Shown: positions 8,944 through 17,589 of the stretch, piece after piece | Layout: every line of letters begins with the position of its first letter | Numbering within the stretch: position 1 is the stretch's first letter | NCBI RefSeq assembly: GCF_026339955.1 | Contig: NZ_JAPEPW010000001.1 | Coordinates: forward strand, 4,645,001-4,709,000 | Origin: Streptomyces sp. NBC_01549 | GTDB lineage: Bacteria > Actinomycetota > Actinomycetes > Streptomycetales > Streptomycetaceae | Reading direction: 5' to 3' | Length of the DNA stretch: 64,000 bases | Made by a program: the position numbers and the translations under genes | The notes under the pieces: model-generated | What the model saw: only the letters and a program-made list of their open reading frames with translations | Database searches by the model: none | What the model was told of the DNA's origin: nothing

Positions 8944-9039
8944 GGAAGGTCCCGCGTAAGGACGGATGTCGTAGCGCCGCCCTCGGATCCGGGAGCCACC
9001 TGGGTCGGGCAGCGTACCGACCAGAAGACTTTCGCCAGG

Positions 9040-9062
9040 CCGTACGCACACATGGCGTACGG
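9040..9062 (+). promoter_or_regulatory. Hairpin in the presumed rne leader
   Basis: An 8-bp inverted repeat (ccgtacgc / gcgtacgg, 7-nt loop) lies about 145 bases before the rne start, inside the 261-bp gap after the DUF2344 gene. E. coli rne is autoregulated through structure in its 5' leader. Whether this hairpin does the same here is inference. Confidence 0.3.
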
Positions 9063-9204
9063 AACCGGCGAGACAGGACACAGAGAGCTCCCGTGCGGCG
9101 CCCGCGCCCCGGACGGCGGCACCGCGCATCGCGCGAGCCGCGGACGTCACCGGCACTGCCGGACCAGGCGCGGCGCCCGGGAGCCTGACGGGAGATCCAC
9201 CCGC

Positions 9205-12200
9205 ATGCTCGAGCCGACCGAACCCACTGAGGGTTCCGACAACAACAACACTCCGAGCGACACCCTGCCGCCGCGGCGCCGCCGCCGTGCGGCGTCGCGC
9301 CCGGCCGGCCCGCCCACGGGCGCGGCCGAGTCCCAGGCCGTGGCCGAGACCACGGCTCCGGCCATACCGCCGGTGGCATCGGCGGAGGCCATCGCCACCG
9401 CCGAGGTCGTCGAGGCGCCCGAGGTCATCGAGGCCGAAGAGACCGAAGAGACCGAAGAGACTGCGGTGGCCGAAGAGACGGTGGAGGAGGCGGTGGCGCA
9501 GCCCGCTGCCGCCGAGCCGGTCGAACCCGCCGAGGACGCCGCTCCGCGCCGTACGCGTCGTCGCGCCACCCGCCGGGTGTCCGCGCCCGCCGGTGCGCCG
9601 GTGACGGGCGAAGCGGCCCAGGCCGCGGAGACCGTGGTGGCCGCGGCCGCGCCCGCCCAGTCCGCGACCGAGGCCCGGGTCGAAGCGGCCCCCGCGGCCG
9701 AAGCGGCCCCTGCCACCGAGACGGCCCCCGCCGTCGAGGAAGCGGCCCCCGCCGCCCGTCCGCGCCGTCGTGCGACCCGTCGCGCCTCCGCGCCGACCGG
9801 TGCGCCCAAGGCGGCCGAGACCGCTCAGGCCGCCGAGACCGCTCAGGCCCCCGCGGCCACCGAGACCCCTGAGGTCGTCACGGAGCCCGTCGAGGCGCAG
9901 GTCGAAGAGACCCCCGCCGCCGAGGACGCCGCACCTCGTCGCACCACCCGTCGTCGCGCCACCCGGCGCGCCTCCGCGCCCGCCGGTGCGCCCGAGGGCG
10001 ACGCCGCCGACGAGCGTGTGGAGGCGCCCGTGACCAGCGAGACCAGCCCCAGCGAGAGCAAGCCCGCCGAGCCCGCCGCCGAGACCCAGCCCGCCGCCGA
10101 GGCCGAGACCGCCGAGGACGGCGCCCCGCGCCGTACCCGCCGCCGTGCCACGCGCAAGGCCGCCGTCGGTTTCTCCGCTCCCGCGCCGAAGGAGGCCGAG
10201 TCCGCACGGCGTCCCGCGCGTCCCGCCGTCGCCGTGTTCCAGGCGCCCGTGTTCACCGAGCCGATGTTCCAGACGCCGGAGCGGGCCGCCGCCGCGGCCG
10301 CCGCCGAGGCGGCGGAAGTGGCCGCCGAGACCACCGAGGCGCCCGAGGCCGAAGAGGTCGTCGAGGCACCCGTGGCCGTCGAGGAGGAGACCGGCGGACG
10401 CCGTCGCCGTCGTCGCCGGGTCGTCGAGGAGGCGCCCGTGGCCGCGGAGCCCGTCGACGAGGTGGAGGAACCCGAGGAGTCGGCCGAGTCCGCCGAGGAC
10501 GTCGAGGACGGCATCGAGGGTGACGAGTCCGAGGAGGAGTCCGCGGGCTCGCGCCGCCGTCGCCGTCGTGGTGGCCGTCGCCGTCGCCGTGGCGAGTCCG
10601 CCGAGGCGGACGGTGAGGCCGGTGACGACGAGTACGCCGCCGAGCAGGCCGCGCAGGACGCCGAGGACACCGCCGAGCAGGCCGAGGAGGACGCCGAGGA
10701 GGCGGACGAGCGCGACGAGCCGGGCGGTTCCGGCTCCAGCAGCAGCCGTCGCCGTCGTCGCCGTCGCCGTCGTGCCGGTGACTCCGGCCCCGAGGCCGAG
10801 CCCGGCGAGAACGACCCCGAGCGCACCGTCGTCAAGGTCCGCGAGCCGCGCGGCAAGAAGGACGAGCGGCCCGGCGATGGCACGGACGAGGTGCAGTCCA
10901 TCAAGGGCTCGACCCGCCTCGAGGCCAAGAAGCAGCGCCGTCGTGAAGGGCGTGAGCAGGGCCGCCGTCGCGTTCCGATCATCACCGAGGCCGAGTTCCT
11001 GGCCCGTCGTGAGGCCGTCGAGCGCGTGATGGTCGTCCGACAGAGCGGCGAGCGCACCCAGATCGGCGTCCTCGAGGACAACGTGCTCGTCGAGCACTAC
11101 GTCAACAAGGAGCAGTCGACCTCGTACGTCGGCAACGTCTACCTGGGCAAGGTCCAGAACGTGCTGCCGTCGATGGAGGCCGCCTTCATCGACATCGGCA
11201 AGGGCCGCAACGCCGTGCTCTACGCCGGTGAGGTCAACTTCGAGGCGCTCGGCATGGCCAACGGGCCGCGCCGCATCGAGAGCGCCCTGAAGTCCGGCCA
11301 GTCGGTCCTCGTGCAGGTCACCAAGGACCCGATCGGCCACAAGGGCGCCCGCCTCACCAGCCAGGTCTCCCTGCCCGGCCGCTACCTGGTCTACGTGCCC
11401 GAGGGCTCGATGACCGGCATCAGCCGCAAGCTGCCCGACACCGAGCGCGCGCGCCTGAAGACCATCCTCAAGAAGATCGTCCCCGAGGACGCGGGCGTCA
11501 TCGTGCGCACCGCCGCCGAGGGCGCGAGCGAGGACGAGCTGAGCCGCGACGTCGAGCGACTGCAGGCGCAGTGGGAGGACATCCAGAAGAAGGCGAAGAG
11601 CGGCAACGCTCCGACCCTGCTGTACGGCGAGCCGGACATGACCGTCCGGGTCGTCCGCGACATCTTCAACGAGGACTTCACCAAGGTCATCGTCAGCGGC
11701 GACGAGGCGTGGGAGACCATCCACGGGTACGTGTCCCACGTCGCGCCCGACCTGTCCGACCGCCTCTCGAAGTGGACCTCCGAGGTCGACGTCTTCGCGA
11801 CGTACCGCATCGACGAGCAGCTGATGAAGGCCCTGGACCGCAAGGTCTGGCTGCCCAGCGGCGGTTCGCTGGTGATCGACAAGACCGAGGCCATGGTCGT
11901 GGTCGACGTCAACACCGGCAAGTTCACCGGTCAGGGCGGCAACCTCGAAGAGACCGTGACCAGGAACAACCTGGAGGCGGCCGAGGAGATCGTGCGCCAG
12001 CTGCGGCTGCGCGACCTGGGCGGCATCGTCGTCATCGACTTCATCGACATGGTCCTGGAGTCCAACCGGGACCTGGTGCTGCGGCGCCTCCTGGAGTGCC
12101 TGGGACGCGACCGTACGAAGCACCAGGTGGCCGAGGTGACCTCACTGGGTCTCGTCCAGATGACGCGCAAGCGTGTCGGACAAGGCCTGCTGGAGTCCTT

Positions 12201-13290
12201 CTCGGAGACCTGCGTCCACTGCAACGGCCGTGGCGTGATCGTGCACATGGAGCAGCCGACCTCCGTCGGAGGCGGCGGCAAGCGCAAGAAGCGCGGCCGT
12301 GGTGGTGCCGAGCACGACCACGAGCTCGAGCACACGCACGAGATCGCGGAGGAGCCGGAGACGGTCGAGAGCGAGGCCGAGGTGGCCGCCGAGGTCGCCG
12401 CGCCCGTCGCGCTGGTCGAGGCCGAGTTCCAGCCGGACGAGGAGCTGTACAGCAGCGCCGCCGAGGCGGAGGCCGCGGCTTCCCGTGGCGGCCGTTCGCG
12501 GCGCCGGGCGACCCGGCGCGTGTCGGCTCCCGCGGGTGCGCCGAGGGCCGAGGAGCGTGCTCCCCGGAGCCGCCGTGAGGAGCGGGCCGAGCGGACCGAG
12601 CGGGCTCTGACGTCCCGCGAGGCCGCCGAGTCCGAGCCGGTCGCGGTCGAGGACCCGGTCGTCGAGGCTCCCGAGGTCACGTCGGCGCCCGAGGCCGCCC
12701 CGGCCGCCGTAACCGAGGACGAGGCCGCTCCCAAGGGCCGTACGCGCCGTCGTGCGACGCGCAAGGTGTCGGCTCCGGCCGGTTCCCCGAAGGCGGCGGA
12801 AGAGACCGTGGTGACGGTCACGGAGCCGGTCGCGGCGCCCGTGTCCGAGGCCGCCGCCGAGGTCGTCGAAGCAGAGCCCGAGACGGTCGTCGAGGCGCCC
12901 GCCGCGCCGGCCCGCCCGCGTCGCCGCGCCGTCCGCAAGGCCACCGCGCCCACCGCGTCCGAGGAGGCGGCCGTCGTGGTCGTCCCGTCGGCCGCGGCTG
13001 AGCCGGTCGAGGCCCCTGAAGCGCCCGAGACGGCGCCCGAGGCCGAGGCGGAGGCCGACACCGAGGCCGCGGCTCCGGCCAAGAAGACGGCCGCCCGCAA
13101 GACGGCCAAGAAGGCGACGGCGAAGAAGGCCGCCACCAAGAAGACGGCGGCCAAGAAGACGGTCGCCAAGAAGGCCACGGCCAAGAAGGCGACCGCCGCG
13201 AAGAAGACGGCCGCGAAGACGACCGCGAAGAAGACCGCGGCGGCCGAGCAGCAGGACCGTCCCACGGTCTCGGCGACCACCGAGGACTGA
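9205..13290 (+). CDS. rne: Ribonuclease E/G family endoribonuclease with long repetitive N- and C-terminal arms
   Basis: 1361 aa. The ATG at 9205 was chosen because GGGAG lies about 10 nt upstream; the open frame to 9052 has no supported start. Residues ~1-590 are low complexity: acidic Ala/Glu/Pro stretches alternate with Arg-rich blocks of the type RRTRRRATRRVSAPAGAP. The catalytic core (about 600-1010) holds the S1-like start (QIGVLEDNVLVEHYV), the DNase I-like metal-site motifs VVVDVNTGKFTG (D901) and IDFIDM (D945), and the Zn-link CVHCNGRG near residue 1004. The C-terminal arm repeats the Arg/SAPAGAP blocks and ends in a Lys/Ala tail (KKTA/KKAT units) like histone H1. RNase E/G cleaves mRNA and rRNA precursors and scaffolds the degradosome. 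The reversed arm arrangement, catalysis in the middle, is typical of Streptomyces RNase ES. Confidence 0.96.
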   Translation: MLEPTEPTEGSDNNNTPSDTLPPRRRRRAASRPAGPPTGAAESQAVAETTAPAIPPVASAEAIATAEVVEAPEVIEAEETEETEETAVAEETVEEAVAQPAAAEPVEPAEDAAPRRTRRRATRRVSAPAGAPVTGEAAQAAETVVAAAAPAQSATEARVEAAPAAEAAPATETAPAVEEAAPAARPRRRATRRASAPTGAPKAAETAQAAETAQAPAATETPEVVTEPVEAQVEETPAAEDAAPRRTTRRRATRRASAPAGAPEGDAADERVEAPVTSETSPSESKPAEPAAETQPAAEAETAEDGAPRRTRRRATRKAAVGFSAPAPKEAESARRPARPAVAVFQAPVFTEPMFQTPERAAAAAAAEAAEVAAETTEAPEAEEVVEAPVAVEEETGGRRRRRRRVVEEAPVAAEPVDEVEEPEESAESAEDVEDGIEGDESEEESAGSRRRRRRGGRRRRRGESAEADGEAGDDEYAAEQAAQDAEDTAEQAEEDAEEADERDEPGGSGSSSSRRRRRRRRRAGDSGPEAEPGENDPERTVVKVREPRGKKDERPGDGTDEVQSIKGSTRLEAKKQRRREGREQGRRRVPIITEAEFLARREAVERVMVVRQSGERTQIGVLEDNVLVEHYVNKEQSTSYVGNVYLGKVQNVLPSMEAAFIDIGKGRNAVLYAGEVNFEALGMANGPRRIESALKSGQSVLVQVTKDPIGHKGARLTSQVSLPGRYLVYVPEGSMTGISRKLPDTERARLKTILKKIVPEDAGVIVRTAAEGASEDELSRDVERLQAQWEDIQKKAKSGNAPTLLYGEPDMTVRVVRDIFNEDFTKVIVSGDEAWETIHGYVSHVAPDLSDRLSKWTSEVDVFATYRIDEQLMKALDRKVWLPSGGSLVIDKTEAMVVVDVNTGKFTGQGGNLEETVTRNNLEAAEEIVRQLRLRDLGGIVVIDFIDMVLESNRDLVLRRLLECLGRDRTKHQVAEVTSLGLVQMTRKRVGQGLLESFSETCVHCNGRGVIVHMEQPTSVGGGGKRKKRGRGGAEHDHELEHTHEIAEEPETVESEAEVAAEVAAPVALVEAEFQPDEELYSSAAEAEAAASRGGRSRRRATRRVSAPAGAPRAEERAPRSRREERAERTERALTSREAAESEPVAVEDPVVEAPEVTSAPEAAPAAVTEDEAAPKGRTRRRATRKVSAPAGSPKAAEETVVTVTEPVAAPVSEAAAEVVEAEPETVVEAPAAPARPRRRAVRKATAPTASEEAAVVVVPSAAAEPVEAPEAPETAPEAEAEADTEAAAPAKKTAARKTAKKATAKKAATKKTAAKKTVAKKATAKKATAAKKTAAKTTAKKTAAAEQQDRPTVSATTED

Positions 13291-13298
13291 CGCGCAAC

Positions 13299-13336
13299 GG
13301 GCGGAGGGGAGCGACGGAAGTCGGTCCCCTCCGCCC
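13299..13336 (+). terminator. rne terminator
   Basis: A perfect 12-bp stem (gggcggagggga / tcccctccgccc) with a 14-nt loop begins 8 bp after the rne stop. There is no T-tract, which is common for Streptomyces terminators. Confidence 0.7.
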
Positions 13337-13350
13337 CCGCGAGGCCCGGT

Positions 13351-13379
13351 TTGACCCCTCAAGCCGGGCCCCGTAACCT
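13351..13379 (+). promoter_or_regulatory. Housekeeping (HrdB-type) promoter of rplU-rpmA
   Basis: TTGACC at 13351-13356 and TAACCT at 13374-13379 are separated by exactly 17 nt, a near-consensus vegetative promoter. It would start transcription near 13386 and give a leader of about 155 nt before rplU. A 7-bp inverted repeat (ggcccgg 13343-13349 / ccgggcc 13364-13370) brackets the -35 element and could be an operator or part of a terminator. Confidence 0.75.
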
Positions 13380-13541
13380 AGACCGTCGGCGTGTCCCCTG
13401 ACGCGCCGCACCCCCGTAAACCTCTTCCTCCCGGAATTCCGCGTGTCATGCGTGTTCGCATGCCGTGCGCTTCGGGAGAGGCCGCTCGCGCAGCGCGTGG
13501 CTGGACTGCGGGGTTCCGTTCCGAGCGAGAGAGAGATCCGC

Positions 13542-13862
13542 GTGTACGCCATCGTGCGCAGCGGTGGTCGCCAGCACAAGGTTGCTGTCGGCGACATCGT
13601 TGAGGTTGACAAGATTCCCACTGCCAAGGTTGGCGACACGGTCGAGCTCTCGACCCTGCTCGTTGTCGACGGCGACGCCGTGACCAGCGACCCGTGGGTC
13701 CTTGCCGGCATCAAGGTCCAGGCCGAGATCGTGGACCACCACAAGGGCGTCAAGATCGACATCCTTCGCTACAAGAACAAGACCGGTTACCGCCGTCGTC
13801 AGGGCCACCGCCAGCAGTACACGGCGATCAAGGTCACTGAGATCCCCGCGGCTGCGAAGTAA
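13542..13862 (+). CDS. rplU: 50S ribosomal protein L21
   Basis: 106 aa, the normal L21 length. It begins VYAIVRSGGRQHKVAVGD; the GTG at 13542 follows a purine-rich GAGAGAGAG ribosome binding site. The conserved C-terminal RNA-binding part is intact (YKNKTGYRRRQGHRQQYT). The frame is open further upstream to 13443, but the family start rules that out. L21 binds 23S rRNA in the large subunit. It forms the classic rplU-rpmA-obgE order with the next two genes; rpmA begins 14 bp after the stop. Confidence 0.97.
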   Translation: MYAIVRSGGRQHKVAVGDIVEVDKIPTAKVGDTVELSTLLVVDGDAVTSDPWVLAGIKVQAEIVDHHKGVKIDILRYKNKTGYRRRQGHRQQYTAIKVTEIPAAAK

Positions 13863-13876
13863 GGGACTGAGGAGAG

Positions 13877-14131
13877 ATGGCACACAAGAAGGGCGCATCG
13901 TCCACTCGGAACGGTCGCGACTCCAATGCTCAGCGGCTCGGCGTGAAGCGCTTCGGCGGTCAGGTCGTCAACGCCGGTGAGATCCTGGTCCGCCAGCGCG
14001 GTACCCACTTCCACCCGGGCAACGGCGTCGGCCGTGGCAAGGACGACACGCTGTTCGCCCTTGACGCCGGTGCGGTGGAGTTCGGTACCCACCGTGGCCG
14101 CAAGGTCGTGAACATCGTTCCGGTCGCCTGA
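13877..14131 (+). CDS. rpmA: 50S ribosomal protein L27
   Basis: 84 aa, full length. It begins MAHKKGASSTRNGRDSNAQR; the GAS/TRNGRDS N-terminus reaches the peptidyl-transferase centre, and there is no Firmicute-type cleaved N-terminal extension. The strong ribosome binding site GAGGAG lies just before the ATG. It is cotranscribed with rplU and followed by a clear terminator, so obgE probably has its own promoter as well. Confidence 0.98.
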   Translation: MAHKKGASSTRNGRDSNAQRLGVKRFGGQVVNAGEILVRQRGTHFHPGNGVGRGKDDTLFALDAGAVEFGTHRGRKVVNIVPVA

Positions 14132-14146
14132 CCGGTTCTTTCGCGA

Positions 14147-14195
14147 GGCGGACCTCACTTCCCGTACGGGAAGCGGGTCCGCCTTTCGCGTGTTT
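14147..14195 (+). terminator. rpmA terminator
   Basis: A long stem (ggcggacc 14147-14154 / ggtccgcc 14176-14183) encloses an inner perfect palindrome (cttcccgtacgggaag) and is followed by the T-rich tail tttcgcgtgttttg. It looks like a factor-independent terminator between rpmA and obgE. Confidence 0.8.
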
Positions 14196-14263
14196 TGTAG
14201 AGAAGCGGCTCTGTGGCATACAGGGCTGTGCAGGACTTTCGTACGTAACTGGAGGCACATCCC

Positions 14264-15700
14264 ATGACCACCTTCGTGGACCGCGTCGAGCTGCACGTCG
14301 CCGCGGGTAGCGGAGGCCACGGCTGTGCCTCCGTACACCGGGAGAAGTTCAAGCCGCTCGGCGGCCCGGACGGTGGCAACGGCGGCCGGGGCGGTGACGT
14401 GATGCTGGTCGTCGACCAGTCCGTCACCACGCTGCTCGACTACCACCACAAGCCGCACCGCAGCGCCACCAACGGCAAGCCCGGCGAGGGCGGCAACCGC
14501 TCCGGCAAGGACGGGCAGGACCTGATCCTGCCGGTGCCGGACGGCACGGTCGTGCTCGACGGGGCGGGCAACGTCCTCGCGGACCTCGTCGGCCACGGCA
14601 CGTCGTACGTCGCCGCGCAGGGCGGTCGCGGTGGCCTCGGCAACGCGGCGCTGGCCTCGGCCCGCCGCAAGGCGCCCGGCTTCGCGCTGCTCGGCGTCCC
14701 CGGCGACTTCCAGGACATCGTCCTGGAGCTGAAGACCGTCGCGGACGTGGCGCTCGTGGGCTACCCGAGCGCCGGCAAGTCGTCCCTCATCTCCGTCCTG
14801 TCGGCCGCCAAGCCGAAGATCGCGGACTACCCCTTCACGACCCTCGTGCCCAACCTGGGCGTGGTGACGGCGGGCGAGACGGTCTACACGATCGCGGACG
14901 TGCCCGGTCTCATCCCCGGCGCCAGCCAGGGCAAGGGCCTCGGCCTCGAGTTCCTCCGCCACGTCGAGCGCTGCAGCGTGCTGGTCCACGTGCTGGACAC
15001 GGCGACCCTGGAGTCCGAGCGTGACCCGGTCACCGACCTCGACATCATCGAGGAAGAGCTGAAGCAGTACGGCGGCCTCGGCAACCGTCCGCGCATCGTC
15101 GTCCTCAACAAGATCGACGTGCCCGACGGCAAGGACCTCGCCGAGATGGTCCGCCCCGACCTGGAGGGTCGCGGCTACCGCGTCTTCGAGGTGTCGGCGG
15201 TCGCCCACATGGGCCTGAAGGAGCTGTCCTTCGCCCTCGCCGAGCTGGTCGGCACGGCGCGTGCCGCGAGGCCCAAGGAGGAGGCGACCCGGATCGTCAT
15301 CCGCCCGAAGGCGGTCGACGACGCCGGCTTCACCGTGGTCCAGGAGGAGGACGGCCTCTACCGCGTGCGCGGCGAGAAGCCCGAACGCTGGGTCCGTCAG
15401 ACCGACTTCAACAACGACGAGGCCGTCGGCTACCTCGCCGACCGCCTCAACCGCCTCGGCGTCGAGGCGGAGCTGATGAAGGCGGGTGCCCGCTCGGGCG
15501 ACGGCGTCGCCATCGGTCCCGAGGAGAACGCGGTCGTCTTCGACTGGGAGCCCACCGTCATGGCCGGTGCGGAGATGCTCGGCCGCCGTGGCGAGGACCA
15601 CCGCCTCGACGTCCCGCGGCCCGCCGCACAGCGCCGCCGCGACAAGCAGGCGGAGCGGGACGAGGCGGACAAGGAGTACGACGACTTCGAGCCGTTCTAG
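14264..15700 (+). CDS. obgE: Obg family GTPase (CgtA)
   Basis: 478 aa. An N-terminal glycine-rich Obg domain (about 1-160, with GGRGGDVML and NGKPGEGGN) is followed by a G domain with the P-loop GYPSAGKSSL near residue 166, switch motifs (DVPGLIPGAS) and NKID near 285. A C-terminal OCT domain (about 345-430) follows, and an acidic tail (KEYDDFEPF) ends the protein. The ribosome binding site TGGAGG is 10 nt before the ATG. Obg binds the 50S subunit and couples GTP/ppGpp level to ribosome assembly; in Streptomyces it influences the onset of aerial growth. The gene is followed by a repeat-rich gap. Confidence 0.97.
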   Translation: MTTFVDRVELHVAAGSGGHGCASVHREKFKPLGGPDGGNGGRGGDVMLVVDQSVTTLLDYHHKPHRSATNGKPGEGGNRSGKDGQDLILPVPDGTVVLDGAGNVLADLVGHGTSYVAAQGGRGGLGNAALASARRKAPGFALLGVPGDFQDIVLELKTVADVALVGYPSAGKSSLISVLSAAKPKIADYPFTTLVPNLGVVTAGETVYTIADVPGLIPGASQGKGLGLEFLRHVERCSVLVHVLDTATLESERDPVTDLDIIEEELKQYGGLGNRPRIVVLNKIDVPDGKDLAEMVRPDLEGRGYRVFEVSAVAHMGLKELSFALAELVGTARAARPKEEATRIVIRPKAVDDAGFTVVQEEDGLYRVRGEKPERWVRQTDFNNDEAVGYLADRLNRLGVEAELMKAGARSGDGVAIGPEENAVVFDWEPTVMAGAEMLGRRGEDHRLDVPRPAAQRRRDKQAERDEADKEYDDFEPF

Positions 15701-15728
15701 GCCGACGCTCGGCCGCGAGTTGCTCGCA

Positions 15729-15795
15729 CAGTTCCCCGCGCCCCTTCTTGGGGGCGCGGGGAACTGCGCGTCTTGGGGGCGCGGGGAACTGCGCG
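15729..15795. repeat. Dispersed GC-rich hairpin repeat with a duplicated right arm
   Basis: A 16-bp arm (15729-15744, cagttccccgcgcccc) pairs perfectly with 15751-15766 across a 6-nt loop. The right arm with its flank is then repeated exactly: the 24 bases at 15747-15770 recur at 15772-15795 with a 25-bp period, so the left arm could pair with either copy. ATCTTTT follows, so the element may terminate obgE. Its left arm shares 17 identical bases with 57228-57244, and a related copy overlaps a gene end at 62221-62295. It matches a hairpin family I know to be common between Streptomyces genes. Confidence 0.8.
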
Positions 15796-15948
15796 ATCTT
15801 TTGAGGGTCTGGGGGGCGGCCCCCAAGCGGGGAGGGTCGCCCTTCGTTTGTTTGTCATGCCCTTGATGAACTCCGTTCAGCGAGCGGGCCACTGCGCCAT
15901 GTGAGCCTCCCGATGTCCAAGGGGCCACCGACGCAGGGGAGTTCACCG

Positions 15949-17500
15949 ATGACCGGAACCGTCTCGCGCGATCGACGCTGCTTTCTCACCGCCGGCGCGG
16001 CGGCCTTGGGCGCCGCCGCGACCAGCCAGTTGTGGCTGCCGGGCACCGCTCGCGCCGCCGAACCCCAGCTCCCCGACGGGGTGTTCACTCTCGGCGTCGC
16101 CTCCGGCGACCCGCTGCCCGACGCCGTCGTGCTGTGGACCAGGCTCGCCCCCGACCCGCTGAACGGCGGCGGCATGCCCGACCGCGCGGTACCGGTGCAG
16201 TGGGAGATCGCCGAGGACTCCCGTTTCAGGAAGCCGGTGCGCAGGGGCCTCGCGCAGGCGCTGCCCGAGTACGGGCACAGCGTCCACGTCGACGTCCGCG
16301 GACTGCGCCCGGGCCGCGCGTACTGGTACCGCTTCCGCGTCGACGGCCAGCTCTCACCGACCGGCCGCACCCGCACCGCCCCGCACCCCCGCAGCTCGGG
16401 CGGCCCGCTGCGCGTCGCGCTCGCCTCCTGCCAGAACTGGCAGAACGGCTACTTCACCCCGTACGCCGACATGCTCGCCCAGGACCCCCGACTTCGTGCT
16501 CTTCGTCGGTGACTACATCTACGAGTCCGCGCCGGCGGCGACGGCCGTCCGCCGGCACGAGGGCGGCGGGGAGCCGTACACCCTGGTCCAGTACCGCAAC
16601 CGCTACGCGCAGTACCGCACCGACCCGCACCTCATGGCGATGCACGCCGCCGCGCCCTGGGTGGTCACCTTCGACGACCACGAGGTCGACAACGACTTCG
16701 CCGGGGAGATCCCGCAGGACCCGGCCAAGCAGTCGCACGACGCGTTCGTGGCCCGGCTGACCGCCGCCTACCAGGCGTACTACGAGCACATGCCGGTCCG
16801 GGCGACCGCGGTGCCGAACGGTCCGCACATCCGGATGTACCGGCGGCTCGACTTCGGCCGGCTGGCCCGGCTGAACGTCCTGGACACCCGGCAGTTCCGC
16901 AGTGACCAGGCGACCACCCGGGCGGGCGCCGAGGACCCCTCGATGACCATGCTCGGCGTCGAGCAGAAGGCCTGGCTGCTGCGCGGGCTGCGCCACTCAC
17001 CGACCCGCTGGAACCTGATCGCCTCGCAGATCATGATGGCCGAGACCGATCTGCAGATCGGCCCGGGCAAGCTCTGGTTCTACGACGTCTGGGACGGCTA
17101 CCAGGCCGAACGCAACGCGCTCATGGGGGAGTTGGCCGCCGTACGCAACCCCGTCGTGCTGACCGGCGACCGTCACCTCACCATGGTCAGCGACCTCAAG
17201 AAGGACTTCGCCGACCCGGAGTCCGACGTCGTCGGCGCCGAGTTCGTCGGGACCTCCATCTCCAGCGGCGGCGACCAGGACCAGGTGGCCTTCCATGACG
17301 AGTGGGATCCGCGGATGCCGGACAACCCGCACTGGAAGTTCATCGACGCCCACCGCGGCTACCATCTCTTCGACATCCGGCGCGACGGTATCGACGCCAC
17401 CGTGCGCGCCCCGGAGACCGTGCTGCGGCCGGACGCCGCGTCCGGCACGCTGGCCCGGCTGCGGGTCGAGGCGGGGAAGCCGGGCGTACGCCTGATCTGA
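15949..17500 (+). pseudogene. PhoD-like alkaline phosphatase/phosphodiesterase, +1 frameshift
   Basis: It starts with a twin-arginine signal (SRDRRCFLTAG then an Ala-rich stretch to TARAAE), after a good ribosome binding site (GGGGAG, 7 nt before ATG 15949). The first frame ends at 16512 with ADMLAQDPRLRALRR, whereas the family reads DPDFVLFVGDYIYE. Removing one C from the five-C run at 16485-16489 restores DPDFVLFVGDYIYES and joins the frame that runs to 17500. That second part has PhoD motifs (WVVTFDDHEVDND, LTGDRH) and complete family length. PhoD enzymes are secreted folded by Tat and cleave phosphodiesters such as wall teichoic acids, fitting the neighbouring envelope genes. Whether this is a real mutation or a sequencing indel cannot be told from the sequence. 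Confidence 0.88.
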
Positions 17501-17519
17501 GCAGAGCTGTTCTGGGACT

Positions 17520-17569
17520 CCTGGGACTCATGTGGGTCCCAGGACATTCTCAGGTAAGGCTCAGGTAAG
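17520..17569. other. Hairpin and 10-bp direct repeat upstream of the sulfotransferase-like gene
   Basis: An 8-bp stem (cctgggac 17520-17527 / gtcccagg 17536-17543) is a possible terminator for the phosphodiesterase gene. Just after it, ctcaggtaag occurs twice (17549-17558 and 17560-17569) with an 11-bp period, placing both on the same DNA face, 21 bp before the next start codon. This could be a regulator site; none is identified. Confidence 0.45.
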
Positions 17570-17589
17570 AGATTTAACGTCCTTTGACC

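Noticed and set aside
8083..12123. A minus-strand open frame of more than 1300 codons opposite rne, and similar very long frames opposite the fusion gene, leuS and lepA
   Set aside because: They mirror high-GC codon use of clear genes on the other strand, have no recognisable domains, and consist of low-complexity Gly/Arg/Val/His runs.
13060..13250. A separate histone-like gene in the Lys/Ala-rich region at the rne 3' end
   Set aside because: It is in frame with rne, has no start with a ribosome binding site, and such tails are known in actinobacterial RNase E/G.
16480..16500. Programmed ribosomal frameshifting in the PhoD-like gene
   Set aside because: There is only a short C-run with no slippery heptamer or downstream pseudoknot that I can see, and PhoD proteins are not known to use it. 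A mutation or sequence error is simpler.
17549..17569. PHO box (PhoP binding site) formed by the 11-bp direct repeat
   Set aside because: The period fits, but the repeat (or its complement TTACCTGAG) does not match the GTTCACC core well, and it lies downstream of the phosphodiesterase gene rather than before it.
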